From Smittium mucronatum (taxonomy: Eukaryota > Kickxellomycota > Harpellomycetes > Harpellales > Legeriomycetaceae), in the NCBI GenBank assembly GCA_001953115.1, contig LSSL01002147.1, forward strand, positions 1 through 64,000: a stretch of 64,000 nucleotides of DNA, read 5' to 3'. A model generated the notes under the pieces. That model had not been told where the DNA came from, searched no databases, and saw nothing but the letters and a program-made list of their open reading frames with translations. Shown in pieces: positions 1 through 11,771 of the stretch (position 1 is the first letter of the stretch; the number at the start of each line of letters is the position of its first letter). A program made the translations under genes and the position numbers.

Positions 1-477
1 GTTTTTAAAAAATTCAAATTTATAAAATTTACTATAAAATGAATGGAAAAATACTATATAACAATGGCATATACTAAAAAAGACAATGGCATATAGCTTG
101 TTCGTGTTTTCTGCTTCGTTTTTTCAAAAAAGGCTAAGGGAAGCAAAAGAGGTAAAAAAAAAGCTGATACTTCTTTTTATCATGATGAAAAATTATTTTT
201 AAAAATGTTTAAATACTAGATTTTCGTATATAAGTGAAAATTTAATCAGAATTAATTTATAAAGTTAATGAGCAATAAAAAACATTTTTTTTTTTTAAAA
301 AAAGTAATTAAATGGGTGATATATATTATTTACAAAATAATAATAATGAAAGGTGTTGGCCAATGAGCGCTTAAATAGCAGAAACCCCGAACTAATAAGC
401 AAATGAAAATAATATTAACAAATTGATCGGATATTGGCTTATCTATTTTGGATTATATGAAGGAAATTCAGAGGAGA
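1..477. other. 3' flank of the MED14 gene, AT-rich
   Basis: This stretch follows the MED14 stop codon and shows no gene. It should contain the 3' untranslated region and polyadenylation region of MED14. The 13-base word acaatggcatata occurs twice, at 61-73 and 83-95, as a direct repeat with a 22-base period. Confidence 0.5.
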
Positions 478-3400
478 TTAGAAAAATTCGGAGAACGGAT
501 GGGTGGTCAAACCATGAATTATTTTAGATATATCTTCTGAAGATAATACTTTTGGGTCAATATTTGGTTGATGGTCATCTATGTCCATCATGGAGGATAT
601 ACCAAGACCATCTGATTCATCGGATAGGTGTGAAGGCATTATAGTGATATCGGGCACAACTTGTTTGACAGTTTTGTTAATTATACCATTTATTTTATCT
701 AGTGATAATGGTTGCTTATTAAAGGAGGAACCCTTATCAGAATCAGCTTCAGTACTATAAGCCCCAGCTCGAGAAGATAAAATATATGTAATTTGAGATA
801 AATTATATGAGAATCTAAATATATGGGAGCTTTGGAATCTATCTGAGTTTAATCGGAACAATCTTTTAGAATTCAATGAACATTCTATTGGTAAGAGTAT
901 ACATTTTAAAAGGTCCAAATTATCTTTCTGAATAAATTCTGAATCAGTGAGGGGAGAAACTACTTCTATAAAAAGCAGTACAAATTGAAGCAGCTGGGAT
1001 TCAGGATCATATTTGAAATCGCAAGACATATTTTGGCTATCAATATAAGGAATGAAAGGCAAAATCCTAACTTCCATCGGATTCGAATTCAAATTCTGGG
1101 AGGGGTCATCATTATTCTCAAGATTCCGAATATTGAAAAAATTTGATTGGCTAATTATGCGATTTCCATTCTCTAAATAGGGCCAGAGATTGCCAGAAAT
1201 AATAAATTTCAAAAAAAGTAGCATGGTTTGGTTGGGTAACGTAATAATATTAAACAATAGAGATATAACCAATTTTACAGATATATTGTCAAATCCGGTA
1301 ACAGAATTCATATATTTTGAAAGGAGGTTATTGGCGGCAAGTCTATCATCTTCTGGAATAATATCAAGGCCATTAAAGCCAGAGATATCGGTTATTTGAG
1401 GATCGGAGAATAAGGAAACATGATAGTAGATATCCAAGAACGAATCAACTGATAAATCCTTAAAAGGATCACTATTAATTGTGGTTATTTTTAGAATAGA
1501 GGAGCTTTCGACAGGATTGATGCTTTCAGAATTTTTTAAAAAAGATCCATCAACGATATCAGAATTAGTACCAGATACGGATACCTCATTGGGGCGTGGA
1601 TTAAGGGTATCATGGTCAACTGAATGTGAAGAGGCAGATGTAAAGCTGCTATTTTTAACTGAAACTTTGGGGTAAATTTTGAAGCCGATAGAATTGTTTA
1701 TATTAGTTATTGAAAATGAGTTTTCTGTATTTTCAGTCTCGAACTTCAACAACTCAGAGATCGAACCTTCAACCGCGGTTAACTCCTCTTTAACATACCC
1801 CGCTAAACCATTAATACCGACATCCAATAAACCAATAAGCTGACAGGCATGTTTAAGAAATATAGCCAGAAACTCATTATTACATATAAATGCATTTTCA
1901 TGTACATTGATTACTTTCATAGCTCTATAGAATTGTAGAGATATTTGATCCATTGATTTTAAATGAGAATTATCCGAGGCCAAAGGAATTAAAATGTGAT
2001 TTTCGCTATCAGGATTATTCTTTAATGAAGGATGATGCTGAAATGGGTCTGATTGAAGAGGGAGTGAGGTGGTGTGAAAATTTTCTGATAAGTAAATATC
2101 TTGAGAAATTATGAATTTTTCAACCAAAGATTTAAAGAGTAAAGTTATTGGGGGGAAGTCCTTTTCTAAAAAGGTGTTTGTACAGGAGTTAGAATTATCA
2201 TGAGAAATACTGTCAGTTAGCATGAAATCTCCACGAACAGTGTACATTCCCGGTGAGTATCTTTGAATAATAAAGGAATGGTGATAACAGAGAACCAATC
2301 TAACATTAGTGTCAGATGTAACAACTAAAGTCTTGGGGACAAATCTGTTAGGCTTTTGGAATAAATAGAGAACAGATTGGGAAAATTTTTTATATTCCAA
2401 AGCACCAGTATCATTGATATAAGAGACATTTTGAGAATTGCTACCGTATTCAGAAGAACTGCAATTATGATAATCAGATGTATATCCAATTAAAGAGGTG
2501 CAGAGTGGAGAAGTGTATGAATCGACTCCACCAAGTATAGACAATAAAAATTCCATACCCTTTAACCTTGATAAAACTGGTTGAATCTTACAAAACCGAT
2601 CTAGGTTGAGTTTGAATGAGTTTACCCAAGATCTGATTAACATCCAAGGTAGTTTTTTAACTTTCCAGGAATCTTTCATAAGATACTTTGAGAATTTTAT
2701 GCAATTATAACACCTCTGAAGGAGATCGCAGTTGGAGCATACAATGGGAATGTAGTTCCATTTATGTCCACATATTAAACTATTGTCAAAAAAAGGATTG
2801 GTTCTAACCAAAGAAACTGAAAATGAGCTTTTTTGAGGAAGATAATCGTTGAAATGTGGGTTTTCATCGGATTTGGTTGTAGAGGGCTCATATAAATCAG
2901 AGGGCTTAAACGATATTGAAACAAATACTCCTGAAATGTCAGTTTTTATTACCAATAATGGGCTGAATAAGTTGGGGATTCCACAATCACTGCAGCCATA
3001 TGATTCAGGGGAGACAGGATCTATTGCCCTTCTAATACTCCCCGAGTGCTGGAAAGGTCTGTTTTCACCAACTTTAAATTCTTGAATTAAATGTTTTGGG
3101 GTTATAAAAATTATATGAGAAATAAGGGTAATATTTGACCAATCGGCTATAAAATCATATACAGCTGTTTCTAGATTATAATAGACTTTTTTAACCAAAA
3201 AAGAGGGATGGTTGGAAATAAGTGAGCTATGTGAAGAGTATTTTGAAGATTTGATGTTGAGGGATTTGAAATCTACTTCTAAAGATTGGGAAATTTCTTC
3301 CCTTGAGTTTAAAATTGAATTGGGTAAACCCAGTAAGCTCAATGGAAATTCGACAATTACGCAATACCTATTTGATCTGTAAAAAGTGCTAGATTTTAGA

Positions 3401-6400
3401 GGATTTCTTCCGGAATTCCCTAAAGGGTTGGTTATTGGAGAAATAGTTAGTTTGATAGCTTTGTTTTGTGAATATAAAGGAAGGTCGCCACATATACTAA
3501 GCCAATCGATTTTTGAGCAATTGTGAAGAGAGTTTGTCGATAAAAACAATGAGATTGAGTTGCTGTTGTTAAATCGAAAAATAGATTGTACATTTTGTAA
3601 GGCATCTGAAAGTACATTTGAGTTTAATTTTTTTTGTTGGTTCGGAAAAAACTCAGATTTAGCGATTTCATAAAAGTTGCGTATGTTAGAAAATGAACCA
3701 GAAGAATCAGAATTGCAGGTAAAAGATGAATTAACATTGGTTTTTAAAAGCTGAGATTGTACAAAATATGTTGAAATGTAGGCAAAGCAAGTAGATATCA
3801 AGCCTTCCAGATAAGAATGGGGTATCAATGATCGTCCTTTTATAATAGCATTTTTGATATCCTTAGCTTTTAGAGAGTTGTCAGCTGGCATAAAGTTGGA
3901 TTCTACACTTTTATGGGACAATACAGACATTACGTCGGATGATATTGAATCCCGAGATAAAGCGCTGTCCAAATCAAGCATTAAACTGTTTTTAGTAATA
4001 GTTTCAAATAGAGAATCTACTTTAAGAGGGTATATGAACTGAAGATCCAGTTCATTAAATGGGCTTTTGGGATTTATGCGTAACTGAAGCATGTGAAACT
4101 CCATAGTATCCTTCATAGAAACCAAGATATACCATTCAAATCTGGAACTGTAAATACCAGAATTAGTAAAATCCAAACGAAGAACCTGAATGAGTAACTG
4201 AGATTGATCTACATAATTTAAGACTTGCTTCAAAATCTTATCATTGTCAGATTGAGAAATTTTAAGGGGTATACTGGAGCTAGAATTTATCTTGACTATG
4301 CTAGATTTTCGGTCAAATCTGAGAGGCTCAACACCATGAGTGTTAATTGCCAAATATTCTATATCGGACATAGTTAACATAGATCTCAGTTCAATAAGCA
4401 ATTCAGTTAGCCTCCAGGGAGATTGGTTTAATGAAATGGTGATCTTCTGTAAAATCTCTAAGTTAATAACTGAATTAGAACAACTTTTGTTAGCAGTTGA
4501 GGACTTTACTAATAACCTTCCAGTGGTTGTATCTACAGATATGTCAACAGCTGATTCATTACTTCTGTACCACAACCTCAATATTATGGGCTCGTTGAGA
4601 ATACTTGTATCGTCATTATAGTCTAGATTGTTGTCATGAAAGCTGTCTATTTGACTTTCAGGTATTAACTGAATGTCGGATGGAGATAAAACGCCAGATT
4701 GAGATACTGAACTACATAAACCATTAATAATTAATCTAGAGTGATGGATTTCAATGAATTTCAAAATACTTTCAGCGGAAATAGAGTTGATATAAAAATT
4801 AAACATGGATGAAATATTGGTATTTGAAGTTGATTTGTTCATAGAAGGGAAAGAATCATCGCCATACTTGGATGAAAATTCGTGATTTTTCTCAAATAAA
4901 CCAGAACTACCCATCCACTCTAATTGAAGACAATGCTTTGTAGCTAATTGGCCTCGTCTAAATTCATTCTCATACAACCTCTTGGTTATTTCATCGTTTT
5001 CTGAATCAGATTCGCTTAAAAAATGCTTAGGGAATATGGGAGAATCACTAGAAGAAGATGAGTTTATTGGCCTGGGTTTATCTAATTCAAGAAGGCGAAT
5101 ACGTAGAAAGTTTTCACCAGAAACGCCAATTATTTTAGAGTAAGATTGATCGTGTTTTTTATCTGGAGATAAAACGCTATCCATGTTAGAAAAGGTCAAT
5201 TTGGGAGCGGTAGAGGCAGCGTTTTTAGAAATCCAGTATCTCAAGGTAACAGCTGTCCTATCGAAGCTCATGTCCACTTTAAGATGTTGTAAATATTTCG
5301 ATTGTATAAGTATCAAACATTGTGAATAGAATATTTCAAGTGAAAGGTTTAAACAATACATATCTAAAAAAATATAATTTAATCGAGAATTAATACAGAA
5401 AAAATTATTAGTAATAAAGTTAGAAATCAAAAAAGACTGAAGAAAAGTTTACGAAGAAAGTCGTTCAATTGAGCAAGAGGAGGAATTATTCGAGCATTAT
5501 CTTTTGTAGGGGGTACTTCGGGATCGATTGGAGACTTAGTTTCAGTTTGCAAATCAGAGGTCGAAGCTTCATTGATGCCAGATGAAGTTTCAGTTAGGTC
5601 TGATGTTGACCCAGAGTAATCTAGCTCAGCATCAACTAAAATGTTCTGGCAAAGATTGAGAAGCTTTTGCTTTTGGGTATCTGATACCTCGAATTTTAAG
5701 TCTATTTAATGGGAAATAAATTTACAAATTTGAAGAAAAAGTGATTTCAAAGAAATATTTACCACGAGATAGTAGGCTGCTAGAACCAACGAGAACTTTT
5801 AAAGAAACCACGTGCCATGGAACTCGCCGTGAAAATTGCAATATCGTCAGAGATATCTAAAAAATATAGAAAAAATTAATCTAGGGGTAGGGATATAAAT
5901 CGGGAAACAATTATGGCGAGAGGGATTTAAATTTAACAATGTACCTCATATTCACTTTTAACGGTAAAAGTGATACGACCTCCTTCGATTTTGTAAATCT
6001 TCATTGAATCTGGTAGGGGTTCACCGGTGGCTAATCTGTATCTAATTTCATCTTCTATATTTCCAATAGCAGACAGCTTTTCAGAGAGAGATAAAGGGGG
6101 AGGAACTACAAAGCGTTTTAAATAATCCTGAGGTAAAAAATCATGTGATCCGGTTGTAAAAACATTAATTGCACCGGGTACATCGTAGTTTCTTATTCTA
6201 GAGAATTAACCAATATGTAAAGATTATAATGGATATAAATATAAGAATTATTAAGATTAAAGAAAACCTTGATTGAGAAAGTAATAAACTAGAACCGAAT
6301 ATCCCATCGACAGCCTTGGTGAAATATTCGTTTTGGGATTGTAGATAAGCGACTATTCTCTGTTTTAGTAAAGAAAAATATTTGGCAAAAAGTGATGTTT

Positions 6401-7114
6401 TAAATTTCATAAAAAAATATCCGAGAAAAAACAATTAAATAAAGATTCAAAAGAAATACCTGAGCTTTATAAATTTCTTCTGAATTCTTGGCCCATCGAG
6501 TTATAGCGATCAGCTTGACGAAGGCTTGTCTCATTTTAAAAGTGTAATCAAGGGCTAGCTTTTTTTTTTCTTCGTTGATTTTAGAAGGCAATCTGAAGGA
6601 AAACGAAATAAGGAATAAAGAGTTATGTAATCAACATTAATGGTATAAATCATTAGGACTAAATTCATACGTTTCGACTAAATTTAAAAGCTCAGTGTAA
6701 GCATGGGTGTTAGCTCTGTCAATAATATGCGATAAAGGAATGTTCCCAACTGAAACTTCAGGCAACTCGTCGATTCTGTCGAAGCCTGAAGTTCGAATGT
6801 CATCTTGAGAGGTCGAATCGGTACCATTGTGGGTAGATTTTCCATTAAGTTTACTAGTGCTTTGGGATTCAAGCAATATTGACTCACTCATTTCATCAAT
6901 TAAATCAGAAGAAAGAGCTTCAGAGTTTCTATTTGAGATATATGACTTTATATGATTTTGATCTAAGTTAACTTCAGCAGTTTCTTTACTCTGTCCACCT
7001 TCTTCCGACACTTTAAAGTGTATTTTACGTACTAAATAGAAACCAAAATAGTAAGAGTGATTCTTTTTCTGGGTAAGAGTGTTAGAATAAAGAAAAAGAT
7101 TTACCTTGCACCAT
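478..7114 (-). CDS. MED14: Mediator complex subunit 14 (Med14/Rgr1 family), eight coding exons
   Basis: Med14 is the backbone subunit of the Mediator complex, which joins head, middle and tail modules and links transcription factors to RNA polymerase II in the nucleus. I joined exons 7114-7105, 7031-6671, 6592-6460, 6359-6268, 6197-5945, 5856-5763, 5701-5453 and 5363-478 (minus strand). The joins keep frame and give about 2025 residues. The family N-terminal domain runs from about residue 93 to 400. It starts LPEVSVGNIPLSHIIDR and continues through KKKLALDYTFKMRQAF, RWAKNSEE, the RNYDVPGAINVFTTG block and LHMYCLNLSLEIFYSQ, each crossing or adjoining a splice junction. Introns are 61-100 bases. 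Six of the seven donors are GTAA, GTAT or GTAC; the intron starting at 6267 has GTTTTC. The C-terminal 1600 residues are one exon, rich in Ser, Asn and Leu, with Cys pairs near residues 1185 and 1260. The protein is much longer than yeast Rgr1 (about 1080) or human MED14 (about 1450). The start codon is the least certain part. Confidence 0.9.
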
Positions 7115-7117
7115 ATA

Positions 7118-7348
7118 CTGAAAGAAGTAAAAATTATTATATATAGAATATATAATAATTGTAAGTAGAAGTTAAAGAAATAAAGAAGTAAATTTACAGC
7201 CAGTGAGAAGAGAGAATATACTAAATAGCTATTTTCCGAAAATTCGAATGAACAAATATTCTGAAGGCAATTAAACAATCTGAAATGAAAAAAGTATTAA
7301 CCGTCTTGATGATTGAAGATTAATAGATATTCAAATATGAATAACTAC
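7118..7348 (-). other. Probable spliced 5' leader of MED14 (two non-coding introns)
   Basis: Upstream of the proposed MED14 start are two more intron-like intervals of the same style: 7348-7280 (GTAGTT to TTTCAG, 69 bases) and 7197-7118 (GTAAAT to TTTCAG, 80 bases). The exon between them, 7279-7198, is open in the MED14 frame but has no ATG. Joining it to the sequence upstream of 7349 brings a stop in all three frames, so I read it as untranslated. This is inference from splice-site patterns only. Confidence 0.45.
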
Positions 7349-7755
7349 CATCATCGAAACGGGGCAGAATGATGTTTTGAAGGTTAAAAGACAACGGAAC
7401 GATAAGTATCTGGTCTCAAGATTAATCGAAATTTTTGTAAATTGAAGATGAAGTTACACTACTGAAAAGGAGCTGTTTGAGTGAAAAATCCACTAGCTAA
7501 GAATAAATAAATACTCCCTACAATCCAAATTCAAATCGAACAGACTAAAAAAAAGGAACAATAAATGTGGTGGTAGAGCAGGGGCGGAGGAGTTAAGGAC
7601 TAAACTAATCAAATCTCCTCATTTTCATATAGAAATTCTTCGAATCTTTACACCAAATTTGCCAGAAAGTTTTTTTTCCATTTTTGCTGTTATTCGCTAA
7701 AATATTATATGTATATTGTGGATATCCCATAATTGCGTCGCGTTTTATCCAATTA

Positions 7756-8019
7756 TTAATACCCTAAAATACTCATAGTTTTAATTTTAGAGTCTGCCCA
7801 ATAAACTGGTTTAATTAAATAAAAATACACGTATAATTGTTGATAAAAAGAAAGCTTGTCGGATTCGAACCTATTTGGGAAACAAAAATGAACTAAGCTC
7901 AGTGGTGGGGCTTCATTGTCTACAAAAATAGCCAGTGAATGAAGAGAATTTGATTTGGGTCTGTGGGCTAGTCCCAAAGCGATGCTCTCCCTCTTCACAA
8001 AATTCAGCGTTTTTATGGA
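7756..8019 (-). other. Open stretch without start codon, possible exon or gene relic
   Basis: An open frame of about 87 codons reads toward a TAA at 7756. It has no upstream ATG, and the first stop above it lies just above 8019. The translation is not low-complexity (for example NEAPPLSLVHFCFPNRFE), and the DNA is less AT-rich than its surroundings. I do not recognise it. It lies between the MED14 promoter region and the first TTAA-flanked element, so it could be the end of a gene whose front part is lost, a real 3' exon, or chance. Confidence 0.22.
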
Positions 8020-8037
8020 AGTCTTATTTTAATTGAT

Positions 8038-8209
8038 TTAACCCTTTCCATGCCCAAATTTGAGCCTCACTTCTGTTTGTTTGTATTAGCTATTTCAATT
8101 GGTCTAATTTTTTGAGTTATCCAATAATATAAATATATTATTTATTCCAATGCCAGCACTGAATGAAAGGCGAAGCCATTTTTTGTATCGTCGGCCCTGA
8201 AAGGGTTGA
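8038..8209 (+). mobile_element. TTAA-flanked MITE-like element, copy 1
   Basis: This is a 164-base element (8042-8205) beginning CCCTTTCCATGCCC and ending GGCCCTGAAAGGG. The ends are imperfect inverted repeats of roughly 7-14 bases. It is flanked by TTAA on the left and TTGA on the right, as expected for a duplicated TTAA target with one mutation. It shares internal blocks with copies at 8368 and 41845: tttcaattgg, ttatccaat, and a ccattttttgt near the right end. No coding capacity. TTAA targets and CCC-starting ends are typical of piggyBac-type transposons, so a non-autonomous piggyBac-like MITE is the best guess. Confidence 0.7.
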
Positions 8210-8367
8210 GGGTTGGGACATAAAAGCTAAATATTTACAATTCATCAGAAATTTAAAAAAAAATTTAAACAAGTTATATTTTATGCTCTATGATTATTCA
8301 CCCAATTTATTTAAATGAGAGTCATCATTTATTTTAATGGCCTCAATATGAATTTGATACCTGGAAT

Positions 8368-8535
8368 TTAACTCTTTCCAGGCCCAAATTTGCACATCAG
8401 TCTTATTGGTGCTGACTAACTATTTCAATTGGCTAAATGTCTTGCTTATCCAATAATGTGTAAAAAAGATTTTTTTGTGATAGCATTGAGTAAAAAATGA
8501 AACCCATTTTTGTGCGTCGGTCCTAAAAGGGTTAA
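8368..8535 (+). mobile_element. TTAA-flanked MITE-like element, copy 2
   Basis: This is a 160-base element (8372-8531) between two intact TTAA sites at 8368-8371 and 8532-8535. Left end CTCTTTCCAGGCCC, right end GGTCCTAAAAGGG. It has the same orientation as copy 1 and lies only 160 bases from it. Internal blocks match copy 1 (tatttcaattgg, cttatccaataat, cccatttttgtgcgtcgg). It has no open frame. Confidence 0.72.
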
Positions 8536-8539
8536 GTAA

Positions 8540-10780
8540 TTAATGAACCATGATGTAAGTTTACAAACATTTTAGTAAATATTATTATTCGCAATCCAGC
8601 TAATTGAAACCTTTCTATGTTCTACCAAAAACTTTTACGGTACAGCTTATCCTACCTCAATAAACAAAATGTAATGGTTGGATTAACATGCGGAAGGGTA
8701 TAGGTATTCCTCGTTATTCGCAGTTTTTTTTCTTACAAAAATTATCCGCAAATAACGCGGAAACCACACAAATAGTTAATCAAATTACTCGGGAGCAACA
8801 AATAAATGAAAAATAATATAAACAACGAATAGTGAATATATTTTCCAGAAACTTTGTACGATTCAAATAAAATCTTTCATAATTAATAGAGTAAAATAAG
8901 GTAAATTTGACATAGCATATTTCTTAACAAAAAGATGCTTTTTTAAGCCAACCCTTAATTTAACCATCGAACATATCAAGAATGTATAGCTATTTAACAT
9001 AGAGGATTTATTGATTTAAAATTATTACTGCCCCTTGCTATTAATAATCTATGCTACAATATCAATGCTAGCATTTTTAGTATATTTGAAGCTTCAGTTC
9101 ATCCTTTTGTATTTTTTCATTAATATTTTGAAATAAAACTGATAAGTTCAATTCTATGGACACCAAACTTAAATTATTATAATCCCAAATAATATTTTAA
9201 ACCCTTTAAACTATCCGCGATTCTTCCCGTTCCCAAAGATATTAAACTAATTTGTAAAATTTTGCATTTTATATTCTATAGAGGTAAAAGCTGTCTTTTA
9301 TAAAGGTTTTTTTAATAATAGTTTTTCATTGACCTATAAATAAAGATGATTTTATTACCACTGTGTTGGAAGAGTAAATAATTTAAATTACATTATGCAA
9401 TTCATTCATTCAAACACTCGTATACAAAATAGTAAAGTTTGGGGGTGATTTTCTGATTTTTTAAATAGGAAATATCAAATAAAGATATATACAAATTCTA
9501 TTAACAATAGGTAATCCAATAACCGCACTTGGAATCTTTGTTATCTAAAGTTTTAAAACGCTATATATTTAACAAATAATAGTTTTTAAAATTTTTATAA
9601 AGACAAATTTATGCTTTATACAGCATTCAATTTCTTTTTTTAAAAAAAGATGGTTACCTGATGCATAACTTTTTATATTCATAAAATATAATACTTGAAT
9701 GATATCAATATGCTTTAAACGGTTTCAAACTTCAACTGGAGTATACAAAATATATTGTTTTTCTTGGGATTGGCTTATCTTTAATTTCCATACTTTTATC
9801 TATACTTTTTGAATTTAGTAAGGTATATTATATATATCCCTATTTTTCTATGTAGCCAAATTACCTATTTAAAATAAATTAACTTGGAAATTTATTACTA
9901 CTATACTTAAACAATGATACAACTGGATTCTAATGAAACCCCTAAAAATAATAAATGATATAATTTTACTTTTTCGCCAATTAAAAAAGCTGCATAAATA
10001 AAAAAGATAAGAAAAAAAATTCCTGTGCATAATATTCTTTTTTTATGGCTTATTGATCTTATTCGTCTAATTCTTCAACCGAATTAACAGTTTACATTTT
10101 TTTTATAGATCGATATTTAAAAAAATATTAAAACTTAGGCACTAGTATTTTAGAAACTGATTGTATCGGATGATAGCGCTGTTGAAAACCCTAGATTTTT
10201 TTATTTTCACTATAATATATTTATGAATATATATATTTATCAATTTTGTACGACTAATTGACAAAAAGTATTTAAGCCCCTATTTATTTTATAGTTTTCT
10301 ATTCCAAACATTACTATGTAGTAATAAATCCATCCAAAACCCTCAAATTTATGTTTTTTTTATGAAAAAAAAGTCCTTGAAAAGATTGTTGTATTATATG
10401 ATTAAAATAAACACTCTTTTTTTTATATGGCTATTCAAACCCTATTTTAACATTTTTATTAAACTAGTTTCTGGGTAATCTTATTGGTGATAAATACTAA
10501 ACGATCACATTTCGAAAAAATTCTGGAGCTATTAATAATCTTTGGTTTACTATATATCAGACTCTATTTAATTGTGGCACAAAATGTACCACGAATCACT
10601 TCGAACTCGATTAAGCTAAAATAAAAGTACTAATAAAGGTGTTATATATATATATATATTACCCCTCTATATAAATTAAGTCTGTTAAATGAAGACAGAA
10701 TTAAAATCAGTGTCCCAAAAACTTACATTTTGCATTTAAAATTTGATGATTTAATTGCTAATTTATTTTAAATTAATTTT
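8540..10780. other. AT-rich intergenic region
   Basis: I see no gene, RNA gene or clear transposon in this interval. There is a short TA dinucleotide run near 10642-10659. The part next to 10780 will carry the 3' region of the first CFEM-like gene. Confidence 0.6.
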
Positions 10781-11284
10781 TTAAAAGGCAAAACAAATGT
10801 AATCGAATAGTAGAATTATAGATAGTGCTAACAAATAGAGAATATGAGTGCTAAATATAATAAATGTATTTTTTGCACCAGAGTCAAAACTTTTTTTACC
10901 AGATGGGGACTCTATCATGGAAGAACTGAATGAGTCAGATGAGTTTACGGGTGCTGAACTAAAAGCATCTTCAGAGTAATCAGATAAGTACTTTGACTTT
11001 AGAGCATTATACTTTTCGACTTGCAAACAATCCTTATCGGCTTGATCTTCAGCACTATTCCTAAAATTTTCTTTTTCAGGATCATTTGGACATATCTCGT
11101 AGCATTGAAGTGCTTTTTTTGACCATGAGCACAAGCATGCGTAATCTGTTTTTCCAAGACAGGTAGTGGCTTTCTTTGTATTTACATTTTGTAAGCAAGT
11201 GTTAAATAATGTTTCTTGATCGCATTTTGAAAGAACCTGAAAACATAAAAATAAAAATATCGAAAATATGTGAATTAAATTCAT
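10781..11284 (-). CDS. Secreted CFEM-like eight-cysteine protein with GPI-anchor signal
   Basis: This is an intronless gene of 167 codons. Residues 1-19 form a signal peptide (hydrophobic FSIFLFLCF core). The mature part carries eight cysteines at 21, 30, 42, 50, 52, 61, 65 and 86, giving spacing 8-11-7-1-8-3-20. The TDYACLC segment fits the D-x(2-5)-CxC signature of the CFEM fold. A Ser-rich stretch (about 100-130) leads into a hydrophobic C-terminal tail ending in YICFAF, as in GPI-anchored proteins. CFEM proteins sit in fungal membranes or cell walls and act in haem uptake, adhesion or host interaction; which role applies here cannot be told. The next gene upstream (11772-12470, same strand) is a paralogue with nearly identical cysteine spacing. 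The first ATG after the promoter-like region was taken as start. Confidence 0.8.
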   Translation of the reverse strand: MNLIHIFSIFLFLCFQVLSKCDQETLFNTCLQNVNTKKATTCLGKTDYACLCSWSKKALQCYEICPNDPEKENFRNSAEDQADKDCLQVEKYNALKSKYLSDYSEDAFSSAPVNSSDSFSSSMIESPSGKKSFDSGAKNTFIIFSTHILYLLALSIILLFDYICFAF

Positions 11285-11354
11285 CGTTTTATTGATGGTG
11301 TATAAATTTTGAGGACAGGAATAAATAATGGAAGAATTTTTTTAAGATTAAGAT

Positions 11355-11373
11355 GGGTGATACACTCTTCATA
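11355..11373 (-). promoter_or_regulatory. Promoter motif shared with the neighbouring paralogue
   Basis: Read on the minus strand, TATGAAGA is followed after four bases by ATCACCC, which ends about 70 bases upstream of the start codon at 11284. The paralogue has TATAAAAG followed by ATCACCC in the same order. This may be a TATA-like box plus a factor site kept since the duplication. It rests on two copies only. Confidence 0.3.
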
Positions 11374-11771
11374 ACATTTTACTTCTCAACTCTGGAAAAT
11401 GATCAAAGTTTTTATTGTTTCATGGAATTCCAAATACATTATTACATTTGGGTGGAGATCGAATCAATTTCAAACTGAAAAACAAGACAATATTCGAGTA
11501 GTTTTCTAATTGTTCCCTTTCATAAAAAGGACTATTATGTTTTAGAATCCCCCCCAAACTTTTTCTACCCAATCATTCCAATAGGATATTTTGTAAAAAA
11601 TTAAAAAGCTGTTTTAGATATCAAAATAAATGAAATAAAACATGTATTACTATTTTTGGATAATTCGGAATGAAAATTTTCATTGTATTAATGAAATTAA
11701 AAAATAGATTATTTTTTTAATAATTTAGTTTAATATATAATAATAGTTATATGAAAAAAAGCAGCTGGTTA

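Noticed and set aside
1190..4621. Several plus-strand open frames of 60-90 codons
   Set aside because: They are antisense to the long MED14 exon, have no family signal and are shadows of its coding frame.
6198..6591. Separate small genes suggested by minus-strand ORFs starting at 6434 and 6591
   Set aside because: They are MED14 exons extended into introns; the conserved Med14 sequence joins across the splice sites.
6684..6887. Minus-strand 67-codon frame
   Set aside because: It overlaps the MED14 first large exon in another frame; the Med14 motif LPEVSVGNIPLSHII lies in the other frame.
7842..7925. Minus-strand AGGTTCGAATCCGA resembling the T-arm of a tRNA
   Set aside because: Only part of the T-stem pairs, and no acceptor, D or anticodon arm can be drawn upstream at the right distance.
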